Source: Muribaculaceae bacterium (GTDB lineage: Bacteria; Bacteroidota; Bacteroidia; Bacteroidales; Muribaculaceae). From it: a stretch of DNA of 64,000 nt. The position numbers were made by a program, and so were the translations under genes. The DNA lies in NCBI GenBank assembly GCA_022510405.1, contig JAFLTP010000004.1, positions 1 to 64,000 on the forward strand, in the 5' to 3' direction. The notes beneath the pieces were generated by a model. It saw nothing but the letters and a program-made list of their open reading frames with translations, did not search any database and was not told the DNA's origin. Position 1 is the stretch's first letter, and each line of letters starts with the position of its first letter. This document shows positions 11,564 through 22,900 of the stretch, one piece after another.

Positions 11564-12875
11564 AATATTGTCATATTCAGGAAATAGAAATCCATGGTGG
11601 TGGATACCTTCTCTCTATATAGCGGAAGGACTCCCATATTTCGCCGTGAATACCCTCACGGTAATAATGTATACGAATATGGGAGTGAGCCTTGCTGATA
11701 TGGCTTTCTTTACCGGTTGGTTATATCTCCCATGGGTAATCAAGCCTTTTTGGAGTCCATTCATAGATTTATTCAAGACCAAAAGATTGTGGATACTGAT
11801 TATGCAATTTGCTATGGCAATAGGTATGGCCGGTGTAGCCTTTTTCCTACCGGGTAAATTCTATTTCACGATCACTTTAATTTTCTTTTGGTTGATTGCT
11901 TTCTTTTCAGCCACCCATGATATCTCGGCCGATGGTCTTTACTTGATAGGTCTTGACTCTCATCAGCAAGCTGCATTTGTGGGTGTGAGGTCTACTTTTT
12001 ATAGAATAGCGAGCATAGCAGGGCAAGGGGGATTGGTGTTGCTTGCCGGGTATTTTGAAAACTCCCTTGAAGATATACCATTGGCCTGGTCTTATATTTT
12101 TGCCATATTATCGGCTTTCTTTTTTCTTGTGGCGATATATCATTGTTTCGCTTTGCCGAGAGTGAGGGATGATGAAGCTATCAAAGGTGTAAACCGAAAA
12201 ACCATTATCAAAGACTTCTTCAAGACTTTTATAACCTTTTTTCAGAAGCCTCATATATGGACAGCTTTGGCTTTTATGTTGTTATATAGGTTTCCTGAAG
12301 CTTTGTGTATTAAACTTGTACAGCCCTTTTTATTGGCTTCAAGGGAAACGGGAGGTTTGGGATTGACAACTGCCGAGGCAGGTCTGGTGAACGGAACAAT
12401 AGGTGTTGTGGGATTATTATTAGGAGGAATAGCCGGTGGTGTCACGATATCGTGGGGAGGTTTAAAAAAGTTGCTGTTTCCAATGGCATATGCATTGACA
12501 TTGCCTTGCCTGTTTTATTGCTTCCTGGCCATGTGGCAACCTGAAAGTTTTGTCCTGATTTCGATTGCGATATTTATAGAGCAATTTGGCTATGGCTTCG
12601 GGTTTTCCGCTTATATGTTATATCTTCTTTATTTCAGCAGGGGAGAAAGCGCTACCTCCCATTATGCTTTCTGCACTGCATTTATGGCTATAGGAATGAT
12701 GGTGCCGGGTATGTTTTCCGGTTGGATTCATCAATACTTTGATAACTTTGAGTTTTTTGCTTCAGGAATCAACCAAGGATATGTCAACTTTTTTTGGCTT
12801 GTGGTGTTAAGTTCCACACTCACTTTTTTAGTTTGTTCTTTTGTGAAGATTGATCCGGGTTTCGGTAAGAAGTGA
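11553..12875 (+). CDS. MFS transporter (AmpG-like)
   Basis: Multiple TM segments; overlaps upstream gene by 11 nt. Confidence 0.85.
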   Translation: MMNKILSYSGNRNPWWWIPSLYIAEGLPYFAVNTLTVIMYTNMGVSLADMAFFTGWLYLPWVIKPFWSPFIDLFKTKRLWILIMQFAMAIGMAGVAFFLPGKFYFTITLIFFWLIAFFSATHDISADGLYLIGLDSHQQAAFVGVRSTFYRIASIAGQGGLVLLAGYFENSLEDIPLAWSYIFAILSAFFFLVAIYHCFALPRVRDDEAIKGVNRKTIIKDFFKTFITFFQKPHIWTALAFMLLYRFPEALCIKLVQPFLLASRETGGLGLTTAEAGLVNGTIGVVGLLLGGIAGGVTISWGGLKKLLFPMAYALTLPCLFYCFLAMWQPESFVLISIAIFIEQFGYGFGFSAYMLYLLYFSRGESATSHYAFCTAFMAIGMMVPGMFSGWIHQYFDNFEFFASGINQGYVNFFWLVVLSSTLTFLVCSFVKIDPGFGKK

Positions 12876-12914
12876 AAGCTTAGTATAAAAACTTTTGGTG
12901 AAATCTTTCCCTGA

Positions 12915-13568
12915 TTAAAATTCATCATTAAGATGATCCAATATTTCAGCGGGGTGAGAAACTATGAAATCGGCATTTGCTTTTCTTAACTCTGCGATAG
13001 ACCTGAAACCCCAGGTAACTCCAATTGATTCAACACAGGCTCTTTTCGCACATTCGATGTCTACACCGGAATCGCCGATATAGATAACATCCCTTTTCGA
13101 AACGGGATATTTTTCGAGCACTGAAAATATAATGGAAGGGTCCGGTTTCCGGTTCCGTCCTTCCACTTGACCTTCCACAGCCACGAAATTAAATTGAGGT
13201 AAGGCCCCGGAAATTATCTTCTCCGTGGCTTCCTGGTATTTATTTGAGGCCACCGCCAATGCGATATCTTTTTTAACCAGGTTATCCAAAAGTTCTGTAA
13301 TTCCGGGATAAGGTTTGGTGGTGTCCAAACAATGTTCATTGTAGTATTCCTTGAAATACTCCAACAGTTTGTCTATCGTTTCTTCATCAGCATCCTGTTG
13401 TGCCTTTTTCATTAGGTTGCGCACTCCATTTCCCACCATATAAGCGTATGCTTGAATGGGATGGGTAGCGAAACCCATTTTCTCCAAAGCATAGTTACAG
13501 GCTTTTCCAAGGTCAGTTATGGTATTTAAAAGTGTACCGTCAAGGTCGAATATCAATAATTTTTTCAT
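12915..13568 (-). CDS. HAD family hydrolase, phosphoglycolate phosphatase-like
   Basis: LLIFDLDGTLLNT...VASNK...IGDSGVDIECAKRA. Confidence 0.9.
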   Translation of the reverse strand: MKKLLIFDLDGTLLNTITDLGKACNYALEKMGFATHPIQAYAYMVGNGVRNLMKKAQQDADEETIDKLLEYFKEYYNEHCLDTTKPYPGITELLDNLVKKDIALAVASNKYQEATEKIISGALPQFNFVAVEGQVEGRNRKPDPSIIFSVLEKYPVSKRDVIYIGDSGVDIECAKRACVESIGVTWGFRSIAELRKANADFIVSHPAEILDHLNDEF

Positions 13569-13586
13569 TTTATCTAATTTTAAGCT

Positions 13587-15983
13587 TTAGAATGGGTATC
13601 CGATTGAGAAATGAAATGATGAATCCCTATGCCATCGGGGATGTATCAGTGGCCAAGGTTCCTGATTCATGGCCGGATTGTGAGCCTTCATACCCATATC
13701 GAATCGGAGTAGGAAATATGAGAAATCGAATCTTAATCCGAGACCATATGATGCAGCCAATTGCTTGTAAAATTTATTGAATTGGAACAAACCTCCGGGC
13801 TGGTTGGGATAATTATGAATTGTCCAGATGTTTCCAGCATCGATAAATGCAGCCAATTCGATAACCCAAAACAGCTTGGTTCTCATTTCAGCACTCAGGA
13901 TAAGCCTGATGTCACCACACTGATTAATGAAGTCGCTCACGGAATTGTTCCCGGGATAACTTCCAGGACCCAAAGTCCGAACATCCCAACCTCGCACTCC
14001 GTTTGCGCCACCTCCGTAGAATCTCTTTTCGAAGGGAAGGATTGTAGAGTTGCCATAGGGGAATCCCAATCCGAAACCGGCATGCAGAGCTAAGGAATTT
14101 CTGTTGTCGAATATATGCAGGAAACCGTAATCTGCATTGAATTTGAAATATTGGGAATAGTAGATGCCGAAGAGTTTGAACGGATCACTGCTTACATGGC
14201 TTCGAGGCCGGAATATCATGTTGAGTAAATAGAGAAGATTACCGGCTGTTTCAAAATTGGCTCTTATTGTATAGATGTTTCGTTGCAAGGAAACATCCCA
14301 AGGTTTTACCTCTCGTTTGTTGGAATGATAGAATGTAAAGCCCATTCTCATGATGAAATGGTCTTCATAACTATATTTGAGCAATGGATTGTCAGGTGCG
14401 ATATTGTCAATGAAATCAAGCGTGCTTTCCGGAAGATACACATAATTTATATCTATAGGAGTAAAGAGATAAACATTCTTGTCTTTTCTGTTCACCCAGC
14501 GATATGACCATCCTGCAGTGGAAATGATACGGGTGTATTCGGGCCGCTCCTGGTAAGACATGCTCACATTCAATTCGGAAGTGGCGTTGACTCTACGCTT
14601 GAAGCTGTCTTTTAGAAATGGGAACTTGAATTTAGGGTAGGTGAGTCCTACATCAAGAGAATATTCCATATATCGATCGTGGATCAACCCTTCCAGGTCA
14701 CCGCTTAAAGATTCATACGCACCTCTCAGTTTTGTATTGAGTGTCTCTGAACCTTTCCCTATATTCCTATGAGTGTAGGATATAGCTGCTGCCACTCCTA
14801 AGTCTCCCTCGGAATTGGTACCTTCCAATTCAAATGAGACGCTTTGACTTTTTCCCGGGGTAAGAAGAATATATGCGTTCAGCATATTTTTACCATCTTC
14901 ATTGCCCACGGGAACGAATGCTATATTTATGAATTTAAGTATGCTTAACCTTGATAAGGAACTATATGTTCGATCCACCTCAGCCTGATTATATGGTTGA
15001 TCGGCTCTAATGAAACAATTTTCATATAGAACTGCGGGACGCAGATAAGATTTCCCGTCGCTGAATATTTCCAAATTCTTATAATCGGTTCGTTGGAAAC
15101 GTTTGATCATTTCATCTGCTGACTCTCCTAAAGAGGGATCAAAATCGGTGATGAACCTTATTTCTTTGATATAATATTTTTCATGAGTCCGGACACTTCC
15201 TGTTTGCTTTTCATAAGGAGGGTTGATTTTAAGTGTCAGGTCCACCAGATTGCTGCCTGATGTGGTGTCGGCATTGAAAGTTACAAATTCCTTGCTGAAA
15301 CCATAATAACCTCTATTCTTGAAAAGTGTGGCGATTCGTTCTCTTTGAGTTTCGAGAAGATTTCTGTCTAATGGGATTCCCGGTTTAACAATGAAATTGT
15401 TGGAATCAGCCATCACAATGTTTTGAAAGGTGGTGTCGGGGAAAGTATAATCCACACCATCCACTATATATTGTGTTCCCGGCTTAACGTGATAGTTAAC
15501 CTTGATTTTTTTCTTTGTTTTGACAGTATCGGCGTAGGCGGTTGCATATAGAAACCCTTGATTTATCATTGCCTTCTCCAGCTGCTCCACACTTGCTGCC
15601 ATAAGTGCAGAATCATAAACCACGGGAGGTTCGCCAAGTTTTCTAACCCATTTGTTCCACCATTTGGTGGAATCATTGCCACTCATATTGTAAACTCCCA
15701 GTCGAAGTTTGATACTCCAGAGCATCTTATGATTTGGAAGCTGGCGGATATAGGAACTTAATTCGGATGCCTTGACGGTATTGGTGGAATCATCTATTTC
15801 AATGTTCACCTTATCCAGGAGGTAACTGTTTTCCGGGATATGACGAGTGCTGCTGCAAGCACATGCAAGCAGCAAAATCAAAACAGTGAAAACAATATGT
15901 AAACCTCTTTTTATCAAATAAAGGTAAAATATAATTGAATTATGGTCAAAGCAAAGCTGCCATATAAACCGGCAGATAAACAA
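13587..15983 (-). CDS. BamA/TamA family outer membrane protein (lipoprotein type)
   Basis: POTRA-like N-terminus, C-terminal barrel with FYGGGANGVRGW; true start may be internal (upstream part overlaps ATPase remnant). Confidence 0.85.
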   Translation of the reverse strand: MFICRFIWQLCFDHNSIIFYLYLIKRGLHIVFTVLILLLACACSSTRHIPENSYLLDKVNIEIDDSTNTVKASELSSYIRQLPNHKMLWSIKLRLGVYNMSGNDSTKWWNKWVRKLGEPPVVYDSALMAASVEQLEKAMINQGFLYATAYADTVKTKKKIKVNYHVKPGTQYIVDGVDYTFPDTTFQNIVMADSNNFIVKPGIPLDRNLLETQRERIATLFKNRGYYGFSKEFVTFNADTTSGSNLVDLTLKINPPYEKQTGSVRTHEKYYIKEIRFITDFDPSLGESADEMIKRFQRTDYKNLEIFSDGKSYLRPAVLYENCFIRADQPYNQAEVDRTYSSLSRLSILKFINIAFVPVGNEDGKNMLNAYILLTPGKSQSVSFELEGTNSEGDLGVAAAISYTHRNIGKGSETLNTKLRGAYESLSGDLEGLIHDRYMEYSLDVGLTYPKFKFPFLKDSFKRRVNATSELNVSMSYQERPEYTRIISTAGWSYRWVNRKDKNVYLFTPIDINYVYLPESTLDFIDNIAPDNPLLKYSYEDHFIMRMGFTFYHSNKREVKPWDVSLQRNIYTIRANFETAGNLLYLLNMIFRPRSHVSSDPFKLFGIYYSQYFKFNADYGFLHIFDNRNSLALHAGFGLGFPYGNSTILPFEKRFYGGGANGVRGWDVRTLGPGSYPGNNSVSDFINQCGDIRLILSAEMRTKLFWVIELAAFIDAGNIWTIHNYPNQPGGLFQFNKFYKQLAASYGLGLRFDFSYFLLRFDMGMKAHNPAMNQEPWPLIHPRWHRDSSFHFSIGYPF

Positions 15984-16482
15984 TATTCCCCTCTTTTCTT
16001 AAATCTTTGGTATATAGCAGATAGGGTGTGGCTATTCTTGAGGAGTATTTTTTGCAAAATTCATCAAGTGATTTGTGTGCTTTATAGCCGGAAGATTTCA
16101 CTTCTATCGGATAGATTTTATCTTTTTTGCTGATTAAAAAATCTATTTCATAATTATGTGAAATATTTTCTTCGGATTCCTCGGTTTTAAAAATATAGTA
16201 AAAAAGGGATTTTCCTGAGCTTTGCAACTGTTGTGCTATAATATTTTCGTAAACGTATCCTAAGTCAACCGGTAATTTATCCGAAAGGAGCTTTTTATAG
16301 ATGATATTATCGGTATAATCGTTATCCATAAATGCCAGAGTCACAAAAAGCCCTGTATCACAAAGGAAAAGCTTGAAAATATCCCTGTTGATATGAAAAG
16401 CGAAACCGACGTTGGGATCAGTCACCACATACGCAAAATTTGCAGTCATAGAATCCGCTAATTCCGCCAGTTTTTCACCCAT
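15946..16482 (-). pseudogene. C-terminal remnant of DUF4143-type AAA ATPase (N-terminal ATPase part missing)
   Basis: FKLFLCDTGLFVTLAF...EIDFLISKKDKIYPIEVKSSGYKAHKSLDEFCKKYSSRI...YLLYTKDLR is the family C-terminus; no Walker motifs upstream. Confidence 0.75.
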
Positions 16483-16534
16483 TCGTCCGGTTTTTCCATT
16501 CTTTAGAGTTCTTACGATTTTGATGTAAAATTAT

Positions 16535-16627
16535 AAATTTTGTCCAAAACGGCAAAATGTTTCTGGGCTGTATTGTCCCAAACGGCAAAATGTTTTAAGG
16601 TTATTTTGTCCCAAACGGCAAAATGTT
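16535..16627. repeat. Tandem array, 3 units with exact 33-bp period, each a dyad
   Basis: tgtcc(a/c)aaacggcaaaatgtt at 16541, 16574, 16607; ATTTTGtCC-caaac-GGCAAAAT dyad. Confidence 0.9.
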
Positions 16628-16636
16628 AGGAACAAA

Positions 16637-16669
16637 ATAAGGGAGCAACCGCCGAGGTCACTCCCTTAA
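16637..16669 (-). terminator. Terminator hairpin after 16731-18245 gene
   Basis: TAAGGGAG...CTCCCTTA. Confidence 0.65.
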
Positions 16670-16730
16670 ACATATACAAAATTTTTGATTTTTCTTTTCA
16701 AGGAAAGTCAGTAGACTACCTCTTCCAAAA

Positions 16731-18245
16731 TTAACGGATGATAGCTTTCACATTCTTGTCACCTTGACGGATGATGTAAAGACCTTTGGAAGGATTGTTA
16801 ACTTTCACACCGTTGAGATTGTAGTATTCAACCGGAGCATTAACATCGATAATGCTTTCCACAGCACCACTTTCACTTTCGTCACCGTTAACTACTACGT
16901 TTTTAACTTCCCATGTAGGAGCAACTTCTGAAGTGGAGGTATAAAGGAATCCGATTTGTATTTTCTTGCCTTCGTAATCTTTGAGAGAAATTTCACCTGA
17001 TTCAACGAAAGTCCAACCGTCACTTTCCGGATAAACTACATCTGAAAGAGTGGTCCATTCACCGTCGACCACAGCCACCTGCACTTGGCAAAGTTGTTTA
17101 GCCTCGCCTTTCGCATAATTTATAGCGTGTTCAAAGCTGAGTGTTACGTCAGAATAGTTTGTAAGGTCGATCACCGGAGAAACCAGACGGCTTTTTGCAG
17201 CGTTGTTCGTATTGTTAAGGTAAGCTGAAGCCTTTGCGCCATATTTAGAGTCGAAACTCCAAACATAAGAAAGGTCTTGAGGCAGGTCGATATTGTCGAT
17301 CTCAAATTCACCTAATGAAGCACTGAAAGGTTCGCTGAAGATAGCATCGTTATCATCTGTGCCGGGATTTTCAGGAGTGCCGGGATTTTCAGGAGCGGAA
17401 GTTTCTCCATTGAGAGAAATGATAACATTGTTAGCAGCCATTTCGGGGGTGTCACCATAGACAGTGAGGTCACCTTTCACCACCACTTTATCACCAACTT
17501 TCAATTGGTTTTCATCAGTGAAAGTTGCGCCATCAAAATATTTGCCTCTAAAGATAGTCAAACCGCTTACATCAGAAGCATTATCGGCGATTACATAAGT
17601 AGCATTGCCATATTGGAGGCTGATTTCTGTAATAGAAATGATTACGCCTTCAACTGTTGCTTCACTGTTGTAACCGGCTTCGATCAGAGCTAACGCTTCA
17701 GCCACATTGATTGTGCCTACAGGTGCGTCAGGGGTTTCAGTTCCGGGATCGTTAGGTACTTCGATAGAATCATCACCGTAAGTAACAGTAATTGTAATCA
17801 CAGCTTTATTTACAGAGTTTTCAGCCGTGGGTGCTGCACTTGTATATTGGAAGGATACAGATTCTTCTTCACCTGCCCAAGCAGTGATATTATTATCAGT
17901 GCCTTTAAGCGCGAAAGTGCAACCTGATACTCCAGCAATCTCTACGCCTGTAACTTTTTCACCGTTAGTAGTGGAGACAGTGAAGAAAGGACCTCCCTTG
18001 GAATAAGCGCGAAGTCCGTCGCTCCACATTCTCCAGCAGTTTTTGTCGGTAAATTGACCGTCAAGAAGAATCTGCACGTCACCGCTTGTAATGGTAGCCG
18101 GTACTGTTACATACTCAGCATTTTTTGCATCAGCATCGTAAGCGGGAAGACCATAGTTGTTGGTTGTGAAGTCGAACACTACTTCACCTGCAAATGCTGT
18201 CATACCCAATGTTATGGCAGCGAGTGAAAGTAAAAGTTTTTTCAT
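16731..18245 (-). CDS. Secreted OB-fold (DUF6359-like) / choice-of-anchor domain protein with T9SS-like C-terminal sorting domain
   Basis: ATVEGVIISITEISLQYGNATYVIADNASDVSGLTIFRGKYF; C-term YNLNGVKVNNPSKGLYIIRQGDKNVKAIIR. Confidence 0.8.
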   Translation of the reverse strand: MKKLLLSLAAITLGMTAFAGEVVFDFTTNNYGLPAYDADAKNAEYVTVPATITSGDVQILLDGQFTDKNCWRMWSDGLRAYSKGGPFFTVSTTNGEKVTGVEIAGVSGCTFALKGTDNNITAWAGEEESVSFQYTSAAPTAENSVNKAVITITVTYGDDSIEVPNDPGTETPDAPVGTINVAEALALIEAGYNSEATVEGVIISITEISLQYGNATYVIADNASDVSGLTIFRGKYFDGATFTDENQLKVGDKVVVKGDLTVYGDTPEMAANNVIISLNGETSAPENPGTPENPGTDDNDAIFSEPFSASLGEFEIDNIDLPQDLSYVWSFDSKYGAKASAYLNNTNNAAKSRLVSPVIDLTNYSDVTLSFEHAINYAKGEAKQLCQVQVAVVDGEWTTLSDVVYPESDGWTFVESGEISLKDYEGKKIQIGFLYTSTSEVAPTWEVKNVVVNGDESESGAVESIIDVNAPVEYYNLNGVKVNNPSKGLYIIRQGDKNVKAIIR

Positions 18246-18278
18246 AAGAATTAGTTAATAAGTAAGTATATTGCAAAT

Positions 18279-19859
18279 TTACCTTTTTTCTATTACTTCT
18301 TCAATTTTAAATCCTTCAATTCTTTTCTTTTTGGTTGAGAAATTCATTCCAATGAGAAATATTTTTCTTGTATCATTTCTGAACTGAAGAGCATATTCCT
18401 TCTCTTTTATCTGATTCAAAGCTTTTTCCGCACTTTTATCTTTTTTTATTTCAATAATATAAACAAATTTTGAAGTCATAATCAAAAGGTCTATCCGTCC
18501 ATCGCTGGTTTTGTCTTCCACCTTGACATGACTTCTCCGGGGTAAGATCAATTTGGAGATAATGTAAACTAAGAATTGAAAATGTTTTTCAGTTTCTATT
18601 GAAGGCATGACGTCGTAGGATATTCCGGCTGTAAATTCTTCCAATGTTGCCATAGCCTTATATGGATCACCCGATTTAAGGGATAGATTAAACCGTTCAA
18701 TGAAGGATTCGGTTAATACTATATTTATTCCCGAGAAATTTGGAAGAAGATAATCAAAAAAAGCTTGTTCCACTTCAAGATTTGGATAATCTAAGGTATA
18801 GGTCTTGCCGGTCTTATCGTAATTTTTGATGGTCAGATATCCCGATTGAAACAACAAAGTTATCGGATCATCCAATTGATGGTTTATTCCCAGAAGCTTA
18901 TTATCTGTGACTTGAACACCTTCAATTTTTTCGATATTGATATTCTTTTCTTTTATCATGTCCACCAATAGGGAGGGAGTCCCTGTGGAAGCCCAATATG
19001 CTTTGATTGTCCTGTCGGCCAATGCATTGATGATGGAATATGGGTTGTATATGTCTGTCAAATCCTTGCTGAAATGATACCCGTCGTAATTTTCCTTTAA
19101 CAGTTTCAGGGAGTCTTCAAAATTTATTTCTTCTTCTTTTGCAAGGTTATTGATCCCATCTTTAAAATATAAAACAAGTTCTTCATAGGTGATACCGCAG
19201 ATAGCTGTAAAATCAGGATTCAAAGAGATATCCCTGATGTTGTTTAATCCGGAAAAAACACTCATTTGGCCAAATTTGGTCACACCTGTCATAAACACCA
19301 TCTGAAGATATTTGTCCAACGATTTTAAGACAGAATAAAACCCGCGCAAAAAGCTACGGTTTTTTTCCAGTATGTCAGGATTCTCTATATTATCTATAAC
19401 CGGTTTTTCATATTCGTCTACCAACACTACAACCTTTAGACCGGTTTTGATATATGCCGCCTCGATAATTCTACGAAAACGGTCAGTCAAATTATTTTTT
19501 TCTAAGATGGAAACTTCGTATAAAGTTTCATATTTTTCGAGGCTGGTGTTAAGGGTGTCGTAAAGAAACTCCGGTGAAGAATATCCAGAAATCCCGAAGT
19601 CTAAATGAATAACCGGAAATTCATTCCACTCCCAGTTATATTTTTCAATAGCGAGACCTTCGAAAAGTTTTTTTTCACCTTTAAAAAAATAATCGAGTGT
19701 CGATAGGAAAAGAGATTTGCCGAAGCGTCTGGGACGTGCGAGGAAATAGAAACCTGCACCTTCCAACAATTTTATTATAAAGGAAGTTTTATCTACATAA
19801 GTGAATCCCCCTTCCCTCAGGCTTTTAAAATCCTGTTTACCTATAGGATAACGCTCCAT
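18279..19859 (-). CDS. AAA-ATPase-like / PD-(D/E)XK nuclease family protein
   Basis: YPIGKQDFKSLREGGFTYVDKTSFI...RPRRFGKSLFLSTLDYFF; C-term RIDLLIMTSKFVYIIEIKKDKSAEKALNQI. Confidence 0.9.
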   Translation of the reverse strand: MERYPIGKQDFKSLREGGFTYVDKTSFIIKLLEGAGFYFLARPRRFGKSLFLSTLDYFFKGEKKLFEGLAIEKYNWEWNEFPVIHLDFGISGYSSPEFLYDTLNTSLEKYETLYEVSILEKNNLTDRFRRIIEAAYIKTGLKVVVLVDEYEKPVIDNIENPDILEKNRSFLRGFYSVLKSLDKYLQMVFMTGVTKFGQMSVFSGLNNIRDISLNPDFTAICGITYEELVLYFKDGINNLAKEEEINFEDSLKLLKENYDGYHFSKDLTDIYNPYSIINALADRTIKAYWASTGTPSLLVDMIKEKNINIEKIEGVQVTDNKLLGINHQLDDPITLLFQSGYLTIKNYDKTGKTYTLDYPNLEVEQAFFDYLLPNFSGINIVLTESFIERFNLSLKSGDPYKAMATLEEFTAGISYDVMPSIETEKHFQFLVYIISKLILPRRSHVKVEDKTSDGRIDLLIMTSKFVYIIEIKKDKSAEKALNQIKEKEYALQFRNDTRKIFLIGMNFSTKKKRIEGFKIEEVIEKR

Positions 19860-19904
19860 AAAAAGTCTTAAAATACAAATTTACACTTTTTCTGTTTGAA
19901 ACGC

Positions 19905-19940
19905 AAAAAAGGAGCGGCTTTTGATGACCGCTCCTTTGAA
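19905..19940 (-). terminator. Terminator after 19988-23467 gene
   Basis: AAAGGAGCGG cttttgatga CCGCTCCTTT. Confidence 0.8.
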
Positions 19941-19987
19941 TTATAAGATAGGTTTTATGGAAGCCGAGAGACTTCCTCCCTTAATAA

Positions 19988-22900
19988 TTAACGAACCATG
20001 ACTTTAGAAGTCTTGTTGCCTTGACGGATGATGTAGATGCCTTTGCTTAGGTTGCTCGGATTAACTCTGATACCATGTAGAGTGTAAACCTCAACTTCGG
20101 TATTTTCGTTATAGAGTCCGTTGATTGCATCAGAGGCAGCTTCATCGTAGTAAACGGTTACCTTAGAGATTACCGGATTGTTGCCTGTAGCTGTCTTGCT
20201 GATTATAACTTCAGTTACCTCGATATTTTCATCAGAAACCCATACATTTTTGGAGAACAATCCTTCGCCTTCCCATTGGATTGATGAGTTGCCAAGATTG
20301 GTGGCTGAGAATTCGATACTCTTGATAACGTAACCTTCAGCGGAAGCGATAGTAACGGTATTGTCATTGTAGAATCTATAACCCCAATTGCCTGAACTGA
20401 GATATAATCTCGGAGTGTTGGCAGCACCCTCTTGCGCCATACCGGTGATTGTAATAGGAGAGTTCACGAAATCATAACCTGTCACATTGTATTCAATTGT
20501 TTCTTCATCATTGAAAATAACCTGAACACCATTATCGTAAGCCTTAAGGCTTCCAAGTTCTGTGAAATCGAATGTCACGGATTCGTAATCATTATCTGTT
20601 CCCGGTTCCTCACCCGGTTCTTCACTGCCAGTGTCCTCATTACCATTGTCAATGTTGGAATCATCATAGGAAACAACCACACTGTTAAGATCGAATTCCG
20701 GTGTTGAGTTATAAGTCTTCAAAGACCCTTGAACAGAGATAGAAGCACCAGGAGTAAGATCACTTGTTCCCGTGAACTTGGCACCCTCTTTCCAAAGACC
20801 ACTATATACTTGGAGAGCGTTTTCAGTATTGCCAGCTGTAGCTGCGTCATATTGGTCAACCATCCAATATGTCAAGCTTCCATAAGTAGAGTTGTAGGAA
20901 TCAACCTTAGATACATACCCCTCAACAGTAGCATTGAAAGTCAAGCCTTCGCCAAGAAGTTCGAGAGCTTTGGCAACTGAGATAGTACCGGGAGTGATTA
21001 CGATAGTGTAAGCTGCGGAACCTGCTGAATAAGTATCAGTGGCAGCAGAATTTACAGTGATTGTTGCTGAACCGTAATTAACTAAAGTAACTTTACCGGC
21101 ATTGTCAACTGTGGCAACTTTCGGATTACTTGAATTCCAAGTAAGAGTACCGTTAGTTTTGTATGTAAGTTCAGGAGCCACGAAATTAGCATTCAAACCT
21201 GTAACATTAACAGTTTCTGTTGCGAAAGCCAATTCAGGATTAGCCTTAGCTACTTCGCAGTTAGTCCAAGAAAGATTCCATATAGAAAGACGGTCTGAAT
21301 TAGATGTAGAACCGCTTAAGGCATTATTAACAATTTCAATAACGAAATCACCTAAGACATCAGCATTGAATTCATAAACATAAACAGTTTGTTTTTGGAG
21401 TGAAGAATTGCTATAAGTGTCTGTCTTAACAATTTCATTATTTTGTTTTACATTAACTGTAAAGGATATTTTAGAGTCAGCGAAGGGAAGGCCCCAGTTA
21501 AATTTGAGAGTACCAAGACCGTCGGGAATTACCGGAGATGTGAGTGTTCCTTCAGAACCAACCTTTCCGTTTAGTGTGGGAGCGAAAGTGTCTGCACCTC
21601 CAATGAAAGAGAAGCGTGGATTGCTGTCTGCGGATCCTTCATCCTGACCCGAAAGAAGTGCGGAGTTGGTTGCTACCCATCCATTCTTAGATTTATAAGT
21701 GCCATAAGAAGAATTCGGATTTCCATTATTCATGGTATTGAAGTCAGCAGGATTCTGCAATTCTCCCGGGTCATTATCTTCCTCACCGCCATCATCTGTT
21801 CCGGGTGCTGTTTCACCGTTCGGACTTAAATAGCTTAATAATACGCTGTTCAAATCAAATTCCGGTGTTGCATTATATAATTTTACCTTACCTTGAACTT
21901 CGACAGTTGCACCGACTGCAATTGAAGATATTGACGCAAATTTCTGACCTTCAAGGCTCAAACCACCATAGACTTGCAATTGATTAGTTGTTGTGCCATC
22001 ATCAGAAATCCAGTAAGTGATTGACCCATATTGAGAATTAAAAGAATCAATCTTGGAAATTTTACCTTTAACTGTAATTTGTGCATTTCCATCAGCATTG
22101 ATATAATTAATTGCTTGAGCAACTGTCAAAACACCAACGGGCAGTACATTGATAGTATAATAAGCAGAACCGGCATTATATGTAGTGGTAGCTTCTGCAG
22201 TTGCAGTAATAGTAGTTGTACCGTAACCGACAATGGTCACCTCTCCAGAAGTTTCATTTACAGTCGCAACAAAGGGTTTGCTTGAAGAATAAGTAACAGT
22301 AGCATCTGTGGCTTTAGTTAAAGTTGGAGCTGTGAAACCGGTTAATCCTTCAACAGTGTATGAATTCTGAGGGAATGTTAAACCTGCAGGTTTTTTAGAT
22401 TCCTCCATGTTACCCTCTTCAGCTTTTATATAAGTGAAAGAGCCAAAAGTTGCATTGTAGTTAACACTATTAACTATACTGTAAGTAGCATTTGCCACCT
22501 GTTTATCTTCTGGAATCAAGATAGAGTATTCTTGACTGGCTGTAGTAGGAGCCAAATCTGCCTTTATGCATTCATCGCCAATGTATACGTTCACCTTTGC
22601 ATTGGAAGAAAGATTACCAGTTCCACATTTTAAGATTATTTCACTACATTTGAAGTCAAGAGTCCAGGTAATTGACGCGGGATCAGAGGAAGATGCTTTT
22701 CCAAGAACAAGATTACTTCCATTCACATATGTTTTTACCAAATCATATGTGATATTTGTATCTGTAGCAGTAACGGATTGGTTTTCTGGGACACTATTAT
22801 TAGTTCCAGTTGGGAATCCAGTTGAGGCAAATGTTTGAAGAACCTTTGAAGAAGTATCCGGAGTTGGATCGGGATCGGGATCAGGATCAGGATCAGGATC

